Shown piece after piece: positions 51,950 to 60,948 of a stretch of 64,000 nucleotides of DNA (positions are counted from its first letter, which is position 1; each line of letters begins with the position of its first letter). The translations under genes were made by a program, and so were the position numbers. The DNA comes from Arthrobacter sp. QXT-31 (lineage in GTDB: Bacteria; Actinomycetota; Actinomycetes; Actinomycetales; Micrococcaceae): contig NZ_CP019304.1 in NCBI RefSeq assembly GCF_001969265.1, positions 496,001 to 560,000 of the forward strand. The letters run 5' to 3'. Under the pieces are notes generated by a model. The model was not told where the DNA came from, made no database searches, and saw only the letters and a program-made list of their open reading frames with translations.

Positions 51950-54493
51950 TTACCGCTGGACGGCGCCGAACCGCTCGGCTGCGGCGGCGACGGCGTGCTC
52001 CCGCGCCTCCGACGCCTCGTCGGCGGTCAGCGTCCGGTCGGTGGCGCGGAACCGCAGGCCGAAGGCGAGGGACTTCTTGCCGTCCTCGATCCCCTTCCCC
52101 GCGTAGACGTCGAACAGGGCGACGTCCTCCAGCAGCTCGCCGGCGCCTTCACGCAGCGCGGCCAGCACGTCGTCGGCGGGGACATCCTGCGGCACCACGA
52201 GGGCCACGTCCTGGGTGGCCACCGGGAAGGTGGAGATGTGGCGCGCCACCACAACGTCGGCCGCCGCTTCGAACAGGGCCTCCGCGTTCAGTTCCAGCGC
52301 GACGGAGCGCGCCGGGACGTCGTGCGCGGCCAGGAGCTTGGGATGCAGTTCGCCGGCGTACCCCACAACCTCGCCGGAGCGCAGCGAAAGCTGCGCGGCG
52401 CGGCCCGGGTGGAACGCCTGGTGCCGGCCCTGGGTGACCACAAGCTCAACACCCAGGACGTCGCCGGCCAGGCGTGCGATGTCCAAAGCGTCCGCCCAGT
52501 CCCACAGCCTCGGCGAGTGACCCGCGGCAGCCGGGGAATCATGGCCGGTCAGGACGGCGGCGATGTGCAGCGGCTGGTCCGGAACGCCGTCGTACAGCGC
52601 GTCCAGCACCTCATCGGATGGCCTGACGCCCAACGGAGGAATGGAGGGCGTCCCCAGCGTTTCGCCGGGGAGGAACACCAGGCCGGCCTCGAAGACGGCG
52701 AGGTCGCGGAAGCCGCGGGAGTGGTTGCGCTTGGCCACCTCCAGCAGGCCTGGGAGCACCGACGTCCGCAGGTAGCCGTGCTCCTCGCTGATCGGGTTGG
52801 CCAGCTTGACCGCAGTGCGGGGTGCACCCTCCTCGGCGACGCCGAACGTGTCGTTGGCTGCCTTCGACACGAAGGGGTAAGCCAGGACCTCGGTGAGGCC
52901 GGCGTCCGCCAGTGCCTGGACCAGGCGGCGGCGCTGCTGCTGCACGCGGGTCAGGCCCCGGCCGGGAGGCGCCACCGGCAGGGTCGCCGGAATCTGGTCG
53001 TAGCCCACCAGGCGGGCCACTTCCTCTGAAAGGTCTTCCTTGGTTTCCAGGTCGTTCCGCCAGCTCGGCGCGGTAACGGTCCAGCCGGCGTCGGTCTTTT
53101 CGAGAACAGCGCCGAGATCCTCGAGGGACGTGACGATCTGCTCTTCGGTGAAGTCGATGCCGATCCGGGCGGCGGGGAATTCGGCCGGCAGTGCGATGGT
53201 CACGGCGTCCGGCGAGGTGCCGACGTCCGTGCCGGTTTCGTCGGCGGTGCCGCCGGCCAGCTCCACGAGGAGGTCGACGGCGCGCTGGGCCGCGATGTTG
53301 GCGACCTGCCAGTCCACACCGCGCTCGAAGCGCTTGGACGCTTCGGACGGGAGCTTGTGGCGCCGGCGTGAGCGGGCGATGGAGACTTCCTCGAAGTGGG
53401 CCGCCTCGACCAGGACCGTCGTGGTGGTGTCGGAGACCTCGGTGGAGGCGCCGCCCATGACACCGGCGACGCCGATGGGGCCGGAGGCGTCGGTGATCAG
53501 CAGGTCCTCGGCGTCAAGCGAGCGCTCCTTGCCGTCGAGGGTGGTCAGCTTCTCCCCCGCCACGGCGCGGCGCACCACGATGTCGCCGGACAGCTTGTCC
53601 TGGTCGTAGAAGTGCAGCGGCTGGCCGAGTTCGAGCATGACGTAGTTCGAGATGTCCACCGGCAGCGAGATGGACCGGATTCCGGCCAACCGAAGCCTGG
53701 CGGACATCCACGGCGGCGTGGGCCGGGTGGCGTCCACACCGCGGACGGTGCGTGCCACGAACCGGTCGCAGCCGGGCTTGCCGTAGATGGGTGCGTCGTC
53801 GTTGATCTTGACGCCGTAGCCGCCGGAGAGGGCAGCCGGAGCGTTCACCCTGGACGCCGGATCGGTGAATGCCGTGCCGGTGGCGTGGGCGTATTCCCGG
53901 GCCACGCCGCGGATGGAGAAGGCGTAGCCGCGGTCAGGGGTCACATTGATTTCGGCGGCCTGGTCGTAGAGCCCCAGGAGTTCCATGGCGTCGGTCCCGA
54001 TCTCGGGGTCCAGCCCGATCCGGGAAAGCACCAGGATGCCGTCGTGGTCCTCGCCGATGCCCAGTTCGCGGACCGAGGCGATCATGCCGGCGGACATGTG
54101 GCCGTAGGTCTTCCGGGCCGAGATGTGGAAATCGCCGGGCAGGACGGCGCCGGGCAGAGTGACCACCACCTTGTCGCCTTCAACGAAGTTGTGCGCGCCG
54201 CAGACGATGCCCTGCACGCCGGAGGGGTCGATGCCCTTTCCCGTGAGGGTCTGCTCCTGCCCCTCGGGCACGACGCGGACCTGGCACCAGTTGATGGTCT
54301 TGCCGTTGGTCTGCGGTTCCTTGACCAGGCTCAGGACCTGGCCCACCACGACGGGTCCGCTCAGGGTGTCCGTGGGGCGGTGGACCGCTTCCTCTTCAAA
54401 GCCGACCCTGACCAGGTCCGCCATGACGTCTTCGGCCGTGGCTCCGGCCGGTACCTGCGCGAACTCACGCAGCCAGGAAAGTGGGATACGCAC
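51950..54493 (-). CDS. pheT: Phenylalanyl-tRNA synthetase beta subunit
   Basis: An 847-residue beta chain. From the N-terminus: RIPLSWLREFAQVPAG, an EMAP-like tRNA-binding domain (VVVGQVLSL to VCGAHNFVEGDKVVVTLPGA), the editing B3/B4 region, the B5 domain, and a C-terminal anticodon-binding FDX-ACB domain (ISTFPVATQDVALVVPQDV). Start GTG at 54493, two bases after the pheS stop; the open frame beyond it overlaps pheS antisense to sense and is discarded. Works as an alpha2-beta2 tetramer with PheS. Confidence 0.96.
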   Translation of the reverse strand: MRIPLSWLREFAQVPAGATAEDVMADLVRVGFEEEAVHRPTDTLSGPVVVGQVLSLVKEPQTNGKTINWCQVRVVPEGQEQTLTGKGIDPSGVQGIVCGAHNFVEGDKVVVTLPGAVLPGDFHISARKTYGHMSAGMIASVRELGIGEDHDGILVLSRIGLDPEIGTDAMELLGLYDQAAEINVTPDRGYAFSIRGVAREYAHATGTAFTDPASRVNAPAALSGGYGVKINDDAPIYGKPGCDRFVARTVRGVDATRPTPPWMSARLRLAGIRSISLPVDISNYVMLELGQPLHFYDQDKLSGDIVVRRAVAGEKLTTLDGKERSLDAEDLLITDASGPIGVAGVMGGASTEVSDTTTTVLVEAAHFEEVSIARSRRRHKLPSEASKRFERGVDWQVANIAAQRAVDLLVELAGGTADETGTDVGTSPDAVTIALPAEFPAARIGIDFTEEQIVTSLEDLGAVLEKTDAGWTVTAPSWRNDLETKEDLSEEVARLVGYDQIPATLPVAPPGRGLTRVQQQRRRLVQALADAGLTEVLAYPFVSKAANDTFGVAEEGAPRTAVKLANPISEEHGYLRTSVLPGLLEVAKRNHSRGFRDLAVFEAGLVFLPGETLGTPSIPPLGVRPSDEVLDALYDGVPDQPLHIAAVLTGHDSPAAAGHSPRLWDWADALDIARLAGDVLGVELVVTQGRHQAFHPGRAAQLSLRSGEVVGYAGELHPKLLAAHDVPARSVALELNAEALFEAAADVVVARHISTFPVATQDVALVVPQDVPADDVLAALREGAGELLEDVALFDVYAGKGIEDGKKSLAFGLRFRATDRTLTADEASEAREHAVAAAAERFGAVQR

Positions 54494-54495
54494 TG

Positions 54496-55557
54496 TTAGA
54501 TCTCCATCCCGAAGTGCTCGCTGAAACGTACATCGCCCTCGATCATGTCGCGCATGTCGCCGACCTCGTTGCGGAACATGAGCGTGCGCTCGATGCCCAT
54601 GCCGAAGGCAAAACCTGAATAGACGTCCGGGTCGATGCCGGCGGCACGCAGGACGTTGGGGTTGACCATGCCGCAGCCGCCCCACTCGATCCAGCGCGGG
54701 CCGCCCTTGGCGCCGGGGTGGAAGATGTCCAGCTCGGCGGACGGCTCGGTGAACGGGAAGTAGTTGGGGCGCAGCCGGATCTGGGCTTCGTCGCCGAACA
54801 TCTGGCGGGCGAAGTGCTCCAGGGTTCCGCGGAGGTCAGCCATGCTGAGCTTCTTGTCGATGGCCAGGCCCTCGAACTGGTGGAAGACCGGGGTGTGGGT
54901 GGCATCGAGTTCATCGGTGCGGAACACCTTGCCGGGGCACAGCACGTAAATGGGCACCTCGCGCTCCAGCATGGAGCGGACCTGCACCGGCGAGGTGTGG
55001 GTGCGCATCAGCAGGTGGGCCTCGGGCGGCTCCACGAAGAAGGTGTCCTGCATTTCGCGGGCCGGGTGGTCCGGTTTGAAGTTCAGGGCGTCGAAGTTGA
55101 ACCATTCCGATTCCACCTCCGGGCCTTCGGCGATTTCCCAGCCCATGCCCACGAAGATGTCCGCAACGCGGTCCTGCAGCGTGGACAGCGGGTGGCGGGC
55201 ACCGGCCCGGCGGCGGCGGGGGGCTGCCGTGACATCCACCGTCTCCTCGACCAGGATCCGGGCGTCGTTCTCCGCTTCCAGCTCGGCGGTGCGGTCCGCG
55301 AGCGCCTTGTTAACACGTCCGCGCGATGAGCCCATCAGCTTGCCGGCAGCGGCCTTCTGGTCCTTGGGCAGGCGTCCGATTTCCCGGTTGGCCAGGCTAA
55401 GCGGCGACTTCTCGCCGGTGTGGGCCAGGCGGACTGCCTTGAGTTCATCGAGCGTGGAGGCGCCGGCAATGGCGGCGACGGCCTGGTCCACGGCGGCGTT
55501 GATGGCGGTTTCATCCAGAGGGTTCGGGACGGCGGCGCCCGGCAAAGTTTCAGTCAT
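54496..55557 (-). CDS. pheS: Phenylalanyl-tRNA synthetase alpha subunit
   Basis: A 353-residue catalytic chain. The N-terminal coiled-coil that grips tRNA ([20 protein letters not shown]) is followed by class II motifs: [29 protein letters not shown], the motif 2 region ([20 protein letters not shown]) and motif 3 ([13 protein letters not shown]). The Ala-to-Gly-type pocket position is not judged. The upstream 300 bp carry tandem repeats and a possible promoter. First gene of pheST. Confidence 0.96.
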   Translation of the reverse strand: MTETLPGAAVPNPLDETAINAAVDQAVAAIAGASTLDELKAVRLAHTGEKSPLSLANREIGRLPKDQKAAAGKLMGSSRGRVNKALADRTAELEAENDARILVEETVDVTAAPRRRRAGARHPLSTLQDRVADIFVGMGWEIAEGPEVESEWFNFDALNFKPDHPAREMQDTFFVEPPEAHLLMRTHTSPVQVRSMLEREVPIYVLCPGKVFRTDELDATHTPVFHQFEGLAIDKKLSMADLRGTLEHFARQMFGDEAQIRLRPNYFPFTEPSAELDIFHPGAKGGPRWIEWGGCGMVNPNVLRAAGIDPDVYSGFAFGMGIERTLMFRNEVGDMRDMIEGDVRFSEHFGMEI

Positions 55558-55873
55558 CTACTGTTCTTAGCTACGAGTCGGGTGGTGCCAGCGGCCGGTA
55601 CAGCCGCGCCGGTTTTCCCGGCAGCGCATCCGTCGCTGGCACGTCATTTGCATGAAGTCATCCAAGGACGTCATCCAAAGACGCCATCCCAAGACAGGGC
55701 AGGCTCACCGGCTGGTGGCCGGCAGGCACTGTTCCCAGTCTAATTGACGGCACCGGGCTAATTGACAGCGGCCACTTACGTGACAGCGCACCCTGGTGTC
55801 CTGCCGCGGAGCTGTTGCGCGCACCTGTACCGCATACCTGTATTGCGGGAATGGCCGCCGATAGCATGGCCCC
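55558..55873. other. Intergenic region between pheS and the HEERH protein (316 bp)
   Basis: Contains three tandem 13-bp units at 55654-55692 (GAAGTCATCCAAG, GACGTCATCCAAA, GACGCCATCCCAA) and a duplicated TAATTGAC at 55741-55748 and 55759-55766, 18 bp apart. On the minus strand the second element includes TAGACT, a possible -10 for pheST, giving a leader of about 170 nt. No T-box (no specifier/T-box bulge) and no Phe-rich leader peptide were seen. On the plus strand TAGCAT lies 6 nt before the ATG at 55874. Confidence 0.5.
55654..55692. repeat. Three tandem 13-bp repeats in the pheS leader
   Basis: Consensus GACGTCATCCAAR with one to three differences per unit. They fall in the 5' untranslated region of pheST; they could be regulator sites or recent slippage. 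Confidence 0.6.
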
Positions 55874-56419
55874 ATGATGCACGCCCGCATGAGGCATCGT
55901 TCCAAGGCGAATGCCCCCGCCGCCCCCGGCCCTACGCCGCCAAGGGTGCTGACGCAGGGACAGCGCCTGAGGCAGTACGCAAATGTGCTCAACGCCTCCA
56001 CCCCGCTGGGCCTGGTGCTTGCCGGGCTGGCAGGCACCCGGACATTCCGGGGTCCCCGCGGCCTGATTGTGGCCACCGGCTACCGCTGGCGGCTCCCTCT
56101 GGCCGGCGCCTTTACCGTGGGCAACGTGGTGATCTTCCGCGCGGACGCCGACACCGCCATGACGGGCCGCGTGCTCCTGGGCCACGAGGAGCGGCACAGC
56201 ACCCAGTACGCGTGGTGCCTCGGGCTGCCCTTCCTGCTGTTGTACTTCGCAGCCGCGGCATGGTCGGCCCTCAGGTACGGCGATCCGGCGTCGGGAAATC
56301 CATTCGAGCGTCATGCCGGCCTGGAGGCAGGCGGCTATGTGGACCGGAGGCGCAGGATAAACCGGAGGCACAGGGCGGGCCGGAAGCTGAGCGTGGACCG
56401 GAGGCGCAGGCATGGATGA
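55874..56419 (+). CDS. Small membrane protein with HEERH motif, function unknown
   Basis: A 181-residue protein I do not recognise by name. Residues 1-35 are basic and Pro-rich. The central part has hydrophobic stretches (TPLGLVLAGLAG; LPLAGAFTVGNVVIF; LGLPFLLLYFAAAAWSAL). Between them lies LGHEERHSTQYAW, an HExxH motif of the type that binds zinc in peptidases, on the edge of a membrane helix. NPFERHAGLEAGGY follows, also typical of such membrane proteins. The last 30 residues are Arg-rich. The TAGCAT six bases before the ATG suggests a leaderless start. It overlaps the SIMPL gene by 8 bp, so the two are an operon. Confidence 0.6.
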   Translation: MMHARMRHRSKANAPAAPGPTPPRVLTQGQRLRQYANVLNASTPLGLVLAGLAGTRTFRGPRGLIVATGYRWRLPLAGAFTVGNVVIFRADADTAMTGRVLLGHEERHSTQYAWCLGLPFLLLYFAAAAWSALRYGDPASGNPFERHAGLEAGGYVDRRRRINRRHRAGRKLSVDRRRRHG

Positions 56420-57074
56420 AACCGTGGACCGGGCAGCGGTCCGGACTGTCGCAGTCACGGGATACGGAACGGCGGAGGCCGCCCCGGACCTGCTGACGCT
56501 CTCGATCGGTGTCGAGTGCCGGCGGAACACTGCGGGTGATGCCTATGCCGCCGCCGGAGCGGCGTCCGCTGCCGTAACAGGGGCACTGCGGGCCCGCGGG
56601 GTGCAGAGCCAGGACATCAGGACGTCCGGGCTTAACGTCCGTGCCGACGTCGTTTGGCAGGAAGGCAGGGGCCAGCAGGTCACGGGTTATATAGCGTCCA
56701 GCACGCTCAGCGTGCGGCTCCGGGATCTGGCTGCCGGCTCGGCGGTCATCGCGGCGGCCGTGGAGGCAGGCGGCAACGACGTCCGACTGGACGGAGTGCA
56801 GCTCGGCTTCGCAGACACCGCGGCCATTCTCGCGCTGGCCCGCGAGAATGCATGGGCTGATGCGCGGACCGCTGCAGCGCAGCTCGCCGGGCTCGCGGAC
56901 GCCGAGCTGGGTGAGGTCATCTCCGTGCGGCAGCAACCCGTGCCGTCAGCGCCCGTTCCGGTGGGCGGGATGCAGCGGGCCTTCGCCGCCGACTCCGTGG
57001 CAGTGGAAGCCGGGAATCTTAGCGTGAGCACCAGCATCACCGTTGAGTGGGAGCTGCGCTCCCCTACCCGCTGA
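56412..57074 (+). CDS. SIMPL domain (DUF541) protein
   Basis: A 220-residue SIMPL/DUF541 protein. Conserved segments are VAVTGYGTAEAAPDLLTLSIGVE at the start (seen as TGYGTAEAAPD), QSQDIRTSGLNVRADV, VTGYIASSTLSVRL and a final ARENAWADARTAAAQLA helix. Family members form oligomeric rings and are often periplasmic or secreted; here no signal peptide is visible, so a cytoplasmic location is likely. Its ATG overlaps the end of the HEERH membrane protein gene, suggesting a functional link. Function unknown. Confidence 0.82.
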   Translation: MDETVDRAAVRTVAVTGYGTAEAAPDLLTLSIGVECRRNTAGDAYAAAGAASAAVTGALRARGVQSQDIRTSGLNVRADVVWQEGRGQQVTGYIASSTLSVRLRDLAAGSAVIAAAVEAGGNDVRLDGVQLGFADTAAILALARENAWADARTAAAQLAGLADAELGEVISVRQQPVPSAPVPVGGMQRAFAADSVAVEAGNLSVSTSITVEWELRSPTR

Positions 57075-57106
57075 CGCGCCTAGCCGCTGATGCTGGATGC
57101 CGCAGC

Positions 57107-57829
57107 CTAGTGAAGACTGCCTGCCGCGAGCGCAACGCCGGAAGAACGGGCAACGCCGGGCTGGATGGTGCCGGAAGGGTGGATGTCGCCGGATGGCTGG
57201 GAAAGCGACGTGCGGACGACGGCGGCGATCGCCTCCGCCATGGACGCGACAGGCATGGACGCGACAGGCAGCGACGGGGCTGGCGGCGACAGGGCAGCGC
57301 TCCCCTGCTCTACCTGGTCGGGTGCGAAGGGCACGTGGACGAATCCGCCGCGGACGCCTGGCCGGGACGTGAGCTCATGCATGAGCGCATAGAAAGTGTG
57401 GTTGCAGACGTACGTTCCCGCTGTCTGTGAGACTTCCACGGGAATACCGGCCCTGTCCACGGCAAGAAGGGCGGCCTTGACCGGCAGGGACGTGAAATAG
57501 GCGGCAGGCCCATCCGGCACCACCGGAACGTCCACAGGCTGGTTCCCGGAGTTATCCGGAATGGGGGCGTCATCGCAGTTGATGGCCACCCTTTCCAGGG
57601 AGACCTTTTCCCGGCCTCCGGCTTGCCCGATGCACACCACCAGTTCCGGCGCCAGGTCATCGAGGGCATTCCGCAGCACACTTCCGGCCGCGCCGAAGAC
57701 GCACGGCAGTTCCACGGCTGTCACGGGAAAACCCGCCTCCCGGAGCAGATCCCGGGCTGCCTGGGCTGCCGCCCAGGACGGATTAAGCGGCTGGCCGCCA
57801 AAAGGTTCAAAGCCGGTGAGCAGAATCAT
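57107..57829 (-). CDS. pcp: Pyrrolidone-carboxylate peptidase
   Basis: A 240-residue cysteine peptidase (C15) removing N-terminal pyroglutamate. The catalytic triad is visible: E79 (VSLERVAIN), C142 (TYVCNHTFY) and H165 (GGFVHVPFAP). The N-terminus MILLTGFEPFGGQPLNPSW is canonical. A C-terminal extension of about 45 residues, with a repeated PVASM (PVASMPVASM) and Ser/Pro/Gly-rich sequence, is unusual. Convergent with the SIMPL gene. Confidence 0.93.
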   Translation of the reverse strand: MILLTGFEPFGGQPLNPSWAAAQAARDLLREAGFPVTAVELPCVFGAAGSVLRNALDDLAPELVVCIGQAGGREKVSLERVAINCDDAPIPDNSGNQPVDVPVVPDGPAAYFTSLPVKAALLAVDRAGIPVEVSQTAGTYVCNHTFYALMHELTSRPGVRGGFVHVPFAPDQVEQGSAALSPPAPSLPVASMPVASMAEAIAAVVRTSLSQPSGDIHPSGTIQPGVARSSGVALAAGSLH

Positions 57830-57875
57830 GGAGCCAGCGTAGCGGCAAGTCCGCGGGAAACGCCGACGGCGTACC

Positions 57876-57904
57876 TTGACTTAAGTTCGAACATACCTTC
57901 GAAT
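57876..57904 (+). promoter_or_regulatory. Promoter with near-consensus LexA (SOS) box
   Basis: TCGAACATACCTTCGA at 57887-57902 matches the actinobacterial SOS box TCGAAC-N4-GTTCGA at all but one position. It lies between a TTGACT -35 (57876-57881) and TCGAAT -10 (57899-57904), spacer 17, so LexA would block the promoter. Confidence 0.75.
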
Positions 57905-57911
57905 GGTGAGC

Positions 57912-59081
57912 ATGAGATGGGACGCGCAGGCACTCAACCCGGCACAGCAGGAAATGCCCGGAACTGCACCGCTGCTGCCCTTGGCGGGGCTGGTGCGGTC
58001 GGTGTCCACCCCTGAGTTTGCCGGCGTCACCTTTCACGAGGTCACCGCCAAATCGGTGCTCAACAAGGTGCCCGCCGGTTCCCGGATGCCGTTCGAATGG
58101 ACCGTGAACCCCTACCGGGGCTGCAGCCACGCGTGCGTTTACTGCTTCGCCCGCAAGACCCACACCTACCTGGACTTCGACGCCGGGCTTGATTTCGACA
58201 GCCAGGTGGTGGTGAAGATCAACGCCGCCGAAGTACTGCGCAAGGAGCTGGCCAAGCCATCCTGGCAGCGGGAGCATGTAGCACTGGGCACCAACACAGA
58301 CCCGTACCAGCGTGCCGAGGGCCGGTACCGGCTGATGCCTGGCATCATCGGCGCCCTTGCCGACTCCGGCACCCCGCTGTCCATCCTGACCAAGGGAACT
58401 TTGCTGGCGCGTGACATCCCGCTCCTCAAGCATGCCGCGGCACAGGTTCCGGTGGGCATCGGAATCTCGCTCGCCATGACGGACGAGCACCTCTCCGAAG
58501 CAATCGAGCCGGGCACACCTGGTCCACGGGCCAGGCTCAAGCTCGTTTCCAGGCTCCGGGAAGCCGGGCTGCCCTGCGGGGTGATGGCCATGCCCATCCT
58601 GCCGTGGCTCTCTGACAGCGACGAGGCACTGGACTCCCTGTTCGCCTCACTGGCGGCCGCTGGTGCCACCGGTGTCACCGCCGGTGCCCTGTATCTCAAG
58701 CCCGGCACCAGGGAATGGTTCATGCAGTGGATCGCTGCCCGGCATCCGGAACTGGTGGGCCGCTACCGCCGGCTGTACGGCACGGGCTCGTACGCCTCAA
58801 AGGAATACCGCACCTGGTTGGCTGGCAGGGTCCGCTTCTTCAAAGCCCGGCACGGACTGGCCGGCTCGCACGGGTTCAGCCACCGGGACATCGACGGTTC
58901 CAAAACCGGGCACCAGCAGACCGGCTCTGCCCCGGCAGAAGGACCACTGGCCGACGCCACGCTGGCTGATGACCCGCGCGGTGAGGAAGCCGCCTACCCC
59001 GAAGGAAGCCTCCCGCAGCGGCGGTCGGGGCAGCATGGCCAGCTCGGTGTGACCCGGATGTCGCAGCCCACGCTGTTCTGA
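57912..59081 (+). CDS. Radical SAM protein, Rv2578c family
   Basis: A 389-residue radical SAM enzyme. The 4Fe-4S motif is C71-SHA-C75-VY-C78 in YRGCSHACVYCFA; the SPL-related NTDPYQRAEG segment follows. The C-terminus is Gln/Ser/Gly-rich. I choose the ATG at 57912, which starts MRWDAQ like its relatives and sits 7 nt after the -10, so the mRNA is probably leaderless. A LexA box overlaps the promoter; from memory, Rv2578c belongs to the SOS regulon of M. tuberculosis. The fold resembles spore photoproduct lyase-like proteins, so a DNA repair role is plausible but unproved. Confidence 0.88.
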   Translation: MRWDAQALNPAQQEMPGTAPLLPLAGLVRSVSTPEFAGVTFHEVTAKSVLNKVPAGSRMPFEWTVNPYRGCSHACVYCFARKTHTYLDFDAGLDFDSQVVVKINAAEVLRKELAKPSWQREHVALGTNTDPYQRAEGRYRLMPGIIGALADSGTPLSILTKGTLLARDIPLLKHAAAQVPVGIGISLAMTDEHLSEAIEPGTPGPRARLKLVSRLREAGLPCGVMAMPILPWLSDSDEALDSLFASLAAAGATGVTAGALYLKPGTREWFMQWIAARHPELVGRYRRLYGTGSYASKEYRTWLAGRVRFFKARHGLAGSHGFSHRDIDGSKTGHQQTGSAPAEGPLADATLADDPRGEEAAYPEGSLPQRRSGQHGQLGVTRMSQPTLF

Positions 59082-59131
59082 GCCCAGGCAACGGTTCCGA
59101 GCAAACAGCTCGAGAAGCGTGGCAAAGGGTG

Positions 59132-59593
59132 TTAATTTCCGTCGACGGACCCGGCGGTGGTCGCGGCGGCGGCGACGCTGTCCAGCAGCGCCCGGACAAT
59201 CGGCAGGTCCGCCGGGATCCAGGGCAGGCTGAGAGCTTCGTCACGATCATGAATGCTGATCCACCGGAGTTCATCATGGTCTTCGAGCGGGCGCGGGTCG
59301 CCATCCGCCACCTCCGCAAACCACACCCGCATGGCCGCGCGCTCGTTCAGGGGCCAGCCTGCCGGGCCCGGGGCTTCCAGCTCCGCCCCGAGGACGACGC
59401 CGATACCGAGCTCCTCGCGAAGCTCCCGGTGCAGTGCGTTTTCGGGAGATTCGCCGGTTTCCACCTTGCCGCCGGGGAACTCCCACATGCCGGCGAACTG
59501 CGGCGGCGCAGTCCGGCGTGCCACGAGAAGCCGGGCGGGAGCGGACAGGGAATCGAGCACGGCCCCGCCGACGACGTTGATGAGTTCAGTCAC
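59132..59593 (-). CDS. mutT: MutT-type NUDIX hydrolase (8-oxo-dGTP diphosphatase)
   Basis: A 153-residue NUDIX protein. NVVGGAVL and LLVARRTAPPQFAGMWEFPGGK precede the box GGKVETGESPENALHRELREEL, given here as GGKVETGESPENALH and RELREELG, complete with metal-binding Glu. PPQFAGMWEFPGGKVE is characteristic of MutT, which hydrolyses 8-oxo-dGTP to prevent A-to-C errors. Third NUDIX gene in the window. Gene symbol by type; paralogues are common in this group. Confidence 0.85.
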   Translation of the reverse strand: MTELINVVGGAVLDSLSAPARLLVARRTAPPQFAGMWEFPGGKVETGESPENALHRELREELGIGVVLGAELEAPGPAGWPLNERAAMRVWFAEVADGDPRPLEDHDELRWISIHDRDEALSLPWIPADLPIVRALLDSVAAAATTAGSVDGN

Positions 59594-59721
59594 CGGTCCA
59601 GTCTATGAGGATGTCGGCTGCTGCCGTCCGGGAATACGTGTCCCGCCGCCGGGCTTGTTAAAATCGTACTTATCAGTGGCAACGAGGCCGACTCCGTAAC
59701 TCCCTTTCGAAAAGCAGGCAC

Positions 59722-60927
59722 ATGACTTCCACTGTCCAGGCTCCCCGCACGCCCAAAACCGCCACCCGCATCGGTCCCGCCATCCTGGCACTGGCCATGG
59801 GCGGTTTTGGGATCGGCGTCACCGAATTCGCCATGATGGGCCTGCTCAAGGAGGTCGAAGCCGGACTCCGGATCGGCACTCCCGAGGCCGGCCACCTCAT
59901 CTCGGCCTACGCCCTCGGCGTGGTCGTCGGCGCTCCCGTGCTTGCCGCCGTCGGGGCCAAGTTGCCGCGCAAGTTCCTCGCGCTGGGCCTGATGCTGTTC
60001 TTCAGCGTCGCCAACCTGTCCTCGTTCATCGCGCCAGATTACGCGAGCATGCTGGCCTCCCGGTTCGCCGCCGGACTGCCGCATGGGGCGTTCTTCGGGG
60101 TGGCGGCCGTGATTGCCGCGTCGCTTGTGGCACCGACCAGGCGGGGCTGGGCCATTTCCATGGTGATGGCGGGCCTCACCGTGGCCAACGTGGTGGGCGT
60201 TCCCTTCGCCACGTGGCTTGGGCAGACCTTTGGCTGGCGGCTGCTCTTTGTCCTGGTGGGAGTGCTGGGTTTGGTAACCCTGGCGCTCATCTGGAAATTC
60301 GTCCCGTTCCAGCCGGCGCATGCTGAGGCGAGCATCCGCAGGGAGCTCGGCGCCCTCCGGCGGGCACAGGTCTGGCTTGCAATCCTGATAGGCATTGTTG
60401 GTTTTGGCGGCTTCTTCGCCACCTACACCTATATCGCCCACACCATGACCTCCGTGGCCGGTATTCCCACCGCCCTGCTGCCGCTCGTGGTGGCTCTGTA
60501 CGGCCTGGGCATGGTGGCAGGCAACATTGTCGGTGGCCGGATCGCGGACAAGTCCGTCATGGGGACCATCTACCGGGTGCTGCCGGGAATCGCCGTCGCC
60601 CTCGTGGTGTACGCTGTGGCCGTGCACTGGGCGTGGGCGGCCTTCATCATGGTGTTCGTCGTGGGCGGCGCCGGGTCCATGCTCGTCCCGGCCCTGCAGA
60701 CCCGGCTGCTGGACGCGTCTCCCGATGCGCCGTCGCTGGCATCCTCGCTTAACCACGCGGCACTAAACGTGGCCAACGCCCTGGGCGCTTTCCTCGGCGG
60801 CGTCGTGATCGCCTGGGGCTGGGGTTACGTTGCCCCCGCCCTGGTGGGTGCCGTGCTGGCCATCCTCGGCCTCATAGTGGCCCTGCTCAGCGGCCTGCTG
60901 GAACGCAAAAGGCCGCTGGCTCCGTAA
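59722..60927 (+). CDS. MFS transporter, AraJ-like drug/sugar efflux type
   Basis: A 401-residue transporter with twelve hydrophobic helices of the DHA1 (AraJ/YdhP) type. Motif A-like sequence is in GAPVLAAVGAKLPRK; the family start is GFGIGVTEFAMMGLL, and LPHGAFFGVAAVIAASL is the characteristic helix 4. ATG at 59722; a possible site is AAGCAGG just before. It probably exports a small hydrophilic or drug-like compound by proton antiport. Nothing nearby tells the substrate. Confidence 0.87.
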   Translation: MTSTVQAPRTPKTATRIGPAILALAMGGFGIGVTEFAMMGLLKEVEAGLRIGTPEAGHLISAYALGVVVGAPVLAAVGAKLPRKFLALGLMLFFSVANLSSFIAPDYASMLASRFAAGLPHGAFFGVAAVIAASLVAPTRRGWAISMVMAGLTVANVVGVPFATWLGQTFGWRLLFVLVGVLGLVTLALIWKFVPFQPAHAEASIRRELGALRRAQVWLAILIGIVGFGGFFATYTYIAHTMTSVAGIPTALLPLVVALYGLGMVAGNIVGGRIADKSVMGTIYRVLPGIAVALVVYAVAVHWAWAAFIMVFVVGGAGSMLVPALQTRLLDASPDAPSLASSLNHAALNVANALGAFLGGVVIAWGWGYVAPALVGAVLAILGLIVALLSGLLERKRPLAP

Positions 60928-60948
60928 CAGCAGTTCCAAGCCAGCGGC
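60912..60948 (+). terminator. Terminator of the MFS gene
   Basis: Perfect 10-bp stem GCCGCTGGCT (60912-60921) with AGCCAGCGGC (60939-60948), loop of 17 that includes the stop codon, followed by TGATGCGGTTTT. Confidence 0.6.

Noticed and set aside
55558..55760. T-box or Phe leader-peptide attenuator before pheS
   Set aside because: The short frame in the leader reads MASLDDVLG without Phe codons, and no T-box sequence is present.
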